Part shown: piece by piece, positions 61,085 to 64,000 of the stretch | How positions within the stretch are numbered: position 1 is the first letter of the stretch | How the letters are laid out: the number at the start of each line of letters is the position of its first letter | Source of the DNA: Roseateles terrae | Lineage (GTDB): Bacteria; Pseudomonadota; Gammaproteobacteria; Burkholderiales; Burkholderiaceae_C | DNA: 64,000 nt | NCBI RefSeq assembly: GCF_014192155.1 | Contig: NZ_JACHXO010000001.1 | Span: forward strand, 894,069-958,068 | Reading direction: 5' to 3' | Made by a program: the position numbers and the translations under genes | Notes under the pieces: model-generated | What the model was told of the DNA's origin: nothing | What the model saw: the letters and a program-made list of their open reading frames with translations, nothing else | The model's database searches: none

Positions 61085-61543
61085 ATGCTCAAGCCCATCC
61101 TCCTTGTAGAAGACGACGCCCGCGACCTTGAGTTGACGCTGGTGGCGCTTGAACGCAGCCAACTGGCCAATGAGGTGGTCGTTGTGCGCGATGGTGCGGA
61201 AGCGCTGGACTATCTGAACCGCGAAGGCGTGCATGCGGATCGGCCCGAAGGCAATCCGGCGGTGATCCTGCTGGACCTGAAGCTGCCGAAGGTGAACGGA
61301 CTGGAAGTGCTGAAGTCGGTGCGCGCCACCGAGTCGCTCAAGAGTGTGCCGGTGGTGATGCTGACCTCCTCCCAGACGGAGTCGGACGTGGTGCAGAGCT
61401 ATGCGCTGGGCGTGAATGCCTACGTGGTCAAGCCGGTGGAATTCAAGCAGTTCGTCACCGCCATTGCCGACCTGGGTGTGTTCTGGGCGGTGTTGAATGA
61501 GCCGCCGCCTGGGTCGCTGCGAGCCAGCCGCCGTTATGAGTGA
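61085..61543 (+). CDS. Single-domain response regulator (Rcp1/BphR-type)
   Basis: The 152-residue protein is a receiver domain of the phytochrome-associated Rcp1 type: VEDDARDLELTLVAL, phospho-acceptor D64 in VILLDLKLPKVNG, TSSQTESDVV and YVVKPVEF. The start at 61085 is one base after the bphP stop. It probably takes phosphate from the phytochrome kinase and passes it on to another protein such as the hybrid kinase next in line. Confidence 0.92.
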   Translation: MLKPILLVEDDARDLELTLVALERSQLANEVVVVRDGAEALDYLNREGVHADRPEGNPAVILLDLKLPKVNGLEVLKSVRATESLKSVPVVMLTSSQTESDVVQSYALGVNAYVVKPVEFKQFVTAIADLGVFWAVLNEPPPGSLRASRRYE

Positions 61544-63569
61544 TGTCGCGGCAGTCGCTGCAACCGCCGCAGCCGCTCCTGAACTAAGCCCGCCCCTGGA
61601 AATCCTGCTGCTCGAAGACTCGGCGTTCGATGCGGAGCTGTTGCAGGCTTCGCTCGAGACGACCCATCCCAGTGCGCGCGTGACCTGGGTGAAGGATGAA
61701 GCCAGCCTGCTCGGCGCGCTGGAGACGCAGCGTTTCGACCTGATCATCTCGGACTACCAGCTGCCCGGCTTCACCGGCAGCGATGCGCTGACGCTGGCCA
61801 TGACGAAGGCGCCAGGCACGCCCTTCATCTTTGTCTCTGGCGTCATCGGCGAAGAGAACACGGTGGATCTGCTCAAGCGCGGCGCTACCGACTACGTGAT
61901 GAAGGGCCGGCTGGCCCGGCTGCCGGTGGCGATCGACCGCGCCTTGCGGGAAGTGCGCCAGCGGGAAGCGCAGCGCATTGTGGAAGCACAGCTGCGGGAG
62001 GCCGATGCGCTTTACGCGCGGGTGGTGGATTCGCTGCAGGAATATGCGGTGATCCTGCTCGACACCGAAGGCCGCATCCGGGACTGGAACCGCGCTGCCA
62101 CGACCATCTTTGGCCACCCGCTGGAGGCCATCCGCGGCATGTCCGCCGAAATCCTGCTGACGCCGGAAGACCGTGCGGCCCAGGTGCTGGACCACGAACT
62201 GGCCAAGGCCCTGACGCAGGGCTCCATCCGCGACGACCGCTGGCTGATGCGCCGGGACGGCTCGCGGCTGCGAGCCGAAGGCACCGTCACGCCGATTTAC
62301 GCCAGCACGGGAGAGCCTTCCGGCTTCTCCAAGATCATTCGTGACGTGACGCTGGCCTTCGAAGCGCGAGAAGCGCTGCGTGAGGCCAAGGAAGAGGCCG
62401 AGCGCACCAGCGAGCTCAAGGAGCAGTTTCTGGCGGTGCTGTCGCATGAGCTGCGGTCCCCGCTCAGCGCCATCACCGGCTGGGCGGACATCCTCACGAA
62501 TTTCTCCGATGCGCATCCGCTGCTCGGCAAGGCGGCGGCGGTGATCCGCCGCAATGCGCAATTGCAGGCCCGCATGATCAACGATCTGCTGGACATGAGC
62601 GCGGTGGTTGCCGGCAAGCTGGTGCTGCAGCCGTCGCCGGTCAATCTCTCCGCGCTCGCCGATGAGGCGGTACTGGCGGCGCTGCATGAAGCGCAGGCCA
62701 AGGGCGTCGCCCTGACCTGCCGCACCACCGGACCGGTCTGGGTGCATGGCGATACGCATCGGCTCTCGCAGGTGCTGACCAACCTGATCAGCAACGCCAT
62801 CAAGTTCACCGACGGCGGCGGCTCGGTCGATGTCGAGGTCCGCAAGGAAGACGGTCAGGCGGTGCTGCGAGTGAAGGACACCGGCCGCGGCATTTCGCCC
62901 CAGTTCCTGCCCTATGTGTTCGACCGCCTTCGTCAGGAAGACGGTTCGTTCACCCGCAAGGCGGGTGGCCTGGGCCTGGGATTGGCCATTGCGCGGGCCA
63001 TTGCGGAGCTGCATCAGGGCCGCATCCGCGCCGCCAGCCCGGGCCATGGCCATGGCTCGACCTTCGAGCTGAGCCTGCCGGCCATGCAGGGCAAGCCGCA
63101 GGTGCGCCCGCCCACGACCGAGCCGATGGCCCTGTCCGAGGACGCGCTCTCCGGCGTGCGGGTGCTGCTGGTGGATGACGAGGAAGATGCGCGCGAGGTG
63201 GGACAGGTAGCGCTCAGCCGCATGGGCGCCAAGGTTACGGTCGCTTGCAGTGCCACCGAGGCGCTGGAGATGATTCAGGCGCAGCAGTTCGATCTGCTGG
63301 TGTCCGACATCGGCATGCCGGAGATGGACGGACGATCCCTCATCCGCGCAGTACGACGCCTGCCCAACCGCAGCGCCAAGGAGCTGCCGGCCGTGGCGCT
63401 GACCGCCTTCGCCATGGTCTCCGACCGCCAGGAAGGTCTGGCGGCCGGCTTCCAGGGCTACGTGGCCAAACCCATCGAGATGGGTCGCCTGACCCGTGCC
63501 ATCCGCGAGGTGCTGGATGGCAAGGCGTTCACGGGCATCGAGGAAGAGACCGAGAACCAGAACGACTGA
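61536..63569 (+). CDS. Hybrid sensor kinase (REC-PAS-HK-REC)
   Basis: The 677-residue protein starts with a receiver domain (about 20-140, D73 in IISDYQLPGF), then a PAS domain (about 155-270), a DHp domain with H304 in VLSHELRSPLSAITGW, an ATPase domain with GGLGLGLAIARAI, and a C-terminal receiver (D591 in LVSDIGMPEMDG). The N-terminal receiver makes it suited to accept a phosphoryl signal from the upstream phytochrome/receiver pair. The ATG overlaps the upstream stop by eight bases. No membrane segment is seen. Confidence 0.93.
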   Translation: MSDVAAVAATAAAAPELSPPLEILLLEDSAFDAELLQASLETTHPSARVTWVKDEASLLGALETQRFDLIISDYQLPGFTGSDALTLAMTKAPGTPFIFVSGVIGEENTVDLLKRGATDYVMKGRLARLPVAIDRALREVRQREAQRIVEAQLREADALYARVVDSLQEYAVILLDTEGRIRDWNRAATTIFGHPLEAIRGMSAEILLTPEDRAAQVLDHELAKALTQGSIRDDRWLMRRDGSRLRAEGTVTPIYASTGEPSGFSKIIRDVTLAFEAREALREAKEEAERTSELKEQFLAVLSHELRSPLSAITGWADILTNFSDAHPLLGKAAAVIRRNAQLQARMINDLLDMSAVVAGKLVLQPSPVNLSALADEAVLAALHEAQAKGVALTCRTTGPVWVHGDTHRLSQVLTNLISNAIKFTDGGGSVDVEVRKEDGQAVLRVKDTGRGISPQFLPYVFDRLRQEDGSFTRKAGGLGLGLAIARAIAELHQGRIRAASPGHGHGSTFELSLPAMQGKPQVRPPTTEPMALSEDALSGVRVLLVDDEEDAREVGQVALSRMGAKVTVACSATEALEMIQAQQFDLLVSDIGMPEMDGRSLIRAVRRLPNRSAKELPAVALTAFAMVSDRQEGLAAGFQGYVAKPIEMGRLTRAIREVLDGKAFTGIEEETENQND

Positions 63570-63576
63570 GCTCCGA

Positions 63577-64000
63577 TCAGAACCGCTGCTTCTGCATGAA
63601 TTCGTCGAATCCCGATTCGGCAAAGCGGAACCAGAGGTTCTGGTCTTTACGGAAGGCGGCGTAGTCCTCGTAGACCTTCTTCCAGTTGGGATTCTTGGCG
63701 GAGATCTCGCTGTACAGCGCCATCGACTCCTTGAAGGCCTGGTTCATCACATCGGTCGGAAAACGCATCAGCTTGGTCTTGGCGGCCGCCAGTTCCTTGA
63801 GTGCGCCCGGATTGACCACGTCGTACTTGGCCTGCATGTTCACATGGGTGTAGGCCGAGGCCGCTTCGATGATGGCCTTGTATTCCGGGGTGAGGCTCTC
63901 ATAGGCCTTGGTGTTGATGAAGAAATCGACCTGCGGGCCGCCCTCCCACCACCCCGGGTAGTAGTAGTACTGCGCCACCTTGTAGAAGCCCAGCTTGAGG
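63577..64000 (-). CDS. C-terminal part of TRAP transporter binding protein (DctP-type)
   Basis: The reading frame runs off the right edge, so only the last 140 or so residues are seen. The stretch YYYYPGWWEGGPQVDFFIN followed by YESLTPEYKAIIEAA is typical of TRAP-transporter periplasmic binding proteins, which take up C4-dicarboxylates, sugar acids or related compounds by an ion-driven mechanism. The DctB/DctD pair lies 21 kb away, so a link is only possible. The gene converges with the hybrid kinase gene, 7 bases apart. Confidence 0.85.
   Translation of the reverse strand, partial: LKLGFYKVAQYYYYPGWWEGGPQVDFFINTKAYESLTPEYKAIIEAASAYTHVNMQAKYDVVNPGALKELAAAKTKLMRFPTDVMNQAFKESMALYSEISAKNPNWKKVYEDYAAFRKDQNLWFRFAESGFDEFMQKQRF

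Noticed and set aside
61584-63623. 679-residue open frame antisense to the hybrid kinase
   Set aside because: Shadow of the plus-strand kinase domains, with no motif of its own.

Overview
The window is GC-rich chromosomal DNA with tightly packed genes. It looks like a Burkholderiales betaproteobacterium, most likely of the Roseateles/Mitsuaria/Pelomonas (Sphaerotilaceae) type. The reasons are the mixture of AcnB, a Bug/TctC-type binding protein, LivFGMH, DctB/DctD, a TonB-dependent receptor next to a cupin-like protein, and a heme oxygenase-bacteriophytochrome operon. The lineage is inferred from gene content only. I see no integrase, transposase, prophage, rRNA operon or CRISPR array.

Layout. 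0-7.1 kb: end of a small MliC-like protein, a large inverted-repeat element, a VapBC-type toxin-antitoxin pair, aconitase B, then a GbsR/MarR regulator heading a run of small redox and membrane proteins (DCC thiol oxidoreductase, SDR, DoxX-like, DUF2269-like). 7.2-14 kb: free-methionine-(R)-sulfoxide reductase and CpdB on the plus strand, facing an orphan flagellar-rod-like protein, a degenerate GGDEF protein, exonuclease I and a Bug binding protein. 14-19.3 kb: penicillin-binding protein 1A, a KASIII-like synthase and GMP reductase. 19.3-22.5 kb: a minus-strand four-gene operon with a His/Gly-rich Spy-like protein, a 2[4Fe-4S] ferredoxin, an OmpR-type regulator and a histidine kinase with an odd Trp/His/Arg-rich N-terminus. 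22.8-34.9 kb: housekeeping genes (valS, galU, cysM, tRNA-Leu, rhomboid protease, Nudix, TusA-like), a dehydrogenase-fold protein lacking catalytic residues, a ferredoxin-reductase, a 2OG-Fe dioxygenase and a leucine-dehydrogenase-family enzyme. 35-42.3 kb: LivHMGF branched-chain amino acid ABC transporter and the DctB/DctD sigma-54 two-component pair. 42.3-44.7 kb: TRIC-like channel, glycosyltransferase and a single-domain receiver.

44.9-57.6 kb is a beta-glucoside/beta-glucan utilisation locus: LacI regulator, periplasmic binding protein, two permeases, GH1 beta-glucosidase, ABC ATPase, TonB-dependent receptor, cupin-like protein and a divergent GH30 glycosidase. Three identical perfect palindromes (TGAAAGCGCTTTCA) lie upstream of the binding protein, the receptor and the GH30 gene, tying these units into one probable LacI regulon. 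58-63.6 kb is a red-light sensing operon: heme oxygenase, bacteriophytochrome kinase, single-domain receiver and a REC-PAS-kinase-REC hybrid. The window ends inside a TRAP-transporter binding protein on the minus strand.

The parts most worth following up are the 19.3-22.5 kb signalling operon with its candidate direct-repeat operator, the 27-bp-arm inverted repeat at 581-676, the I-site-retaining degenerate GGDEF protein, and the compact palindrome-defined glucan regulon.
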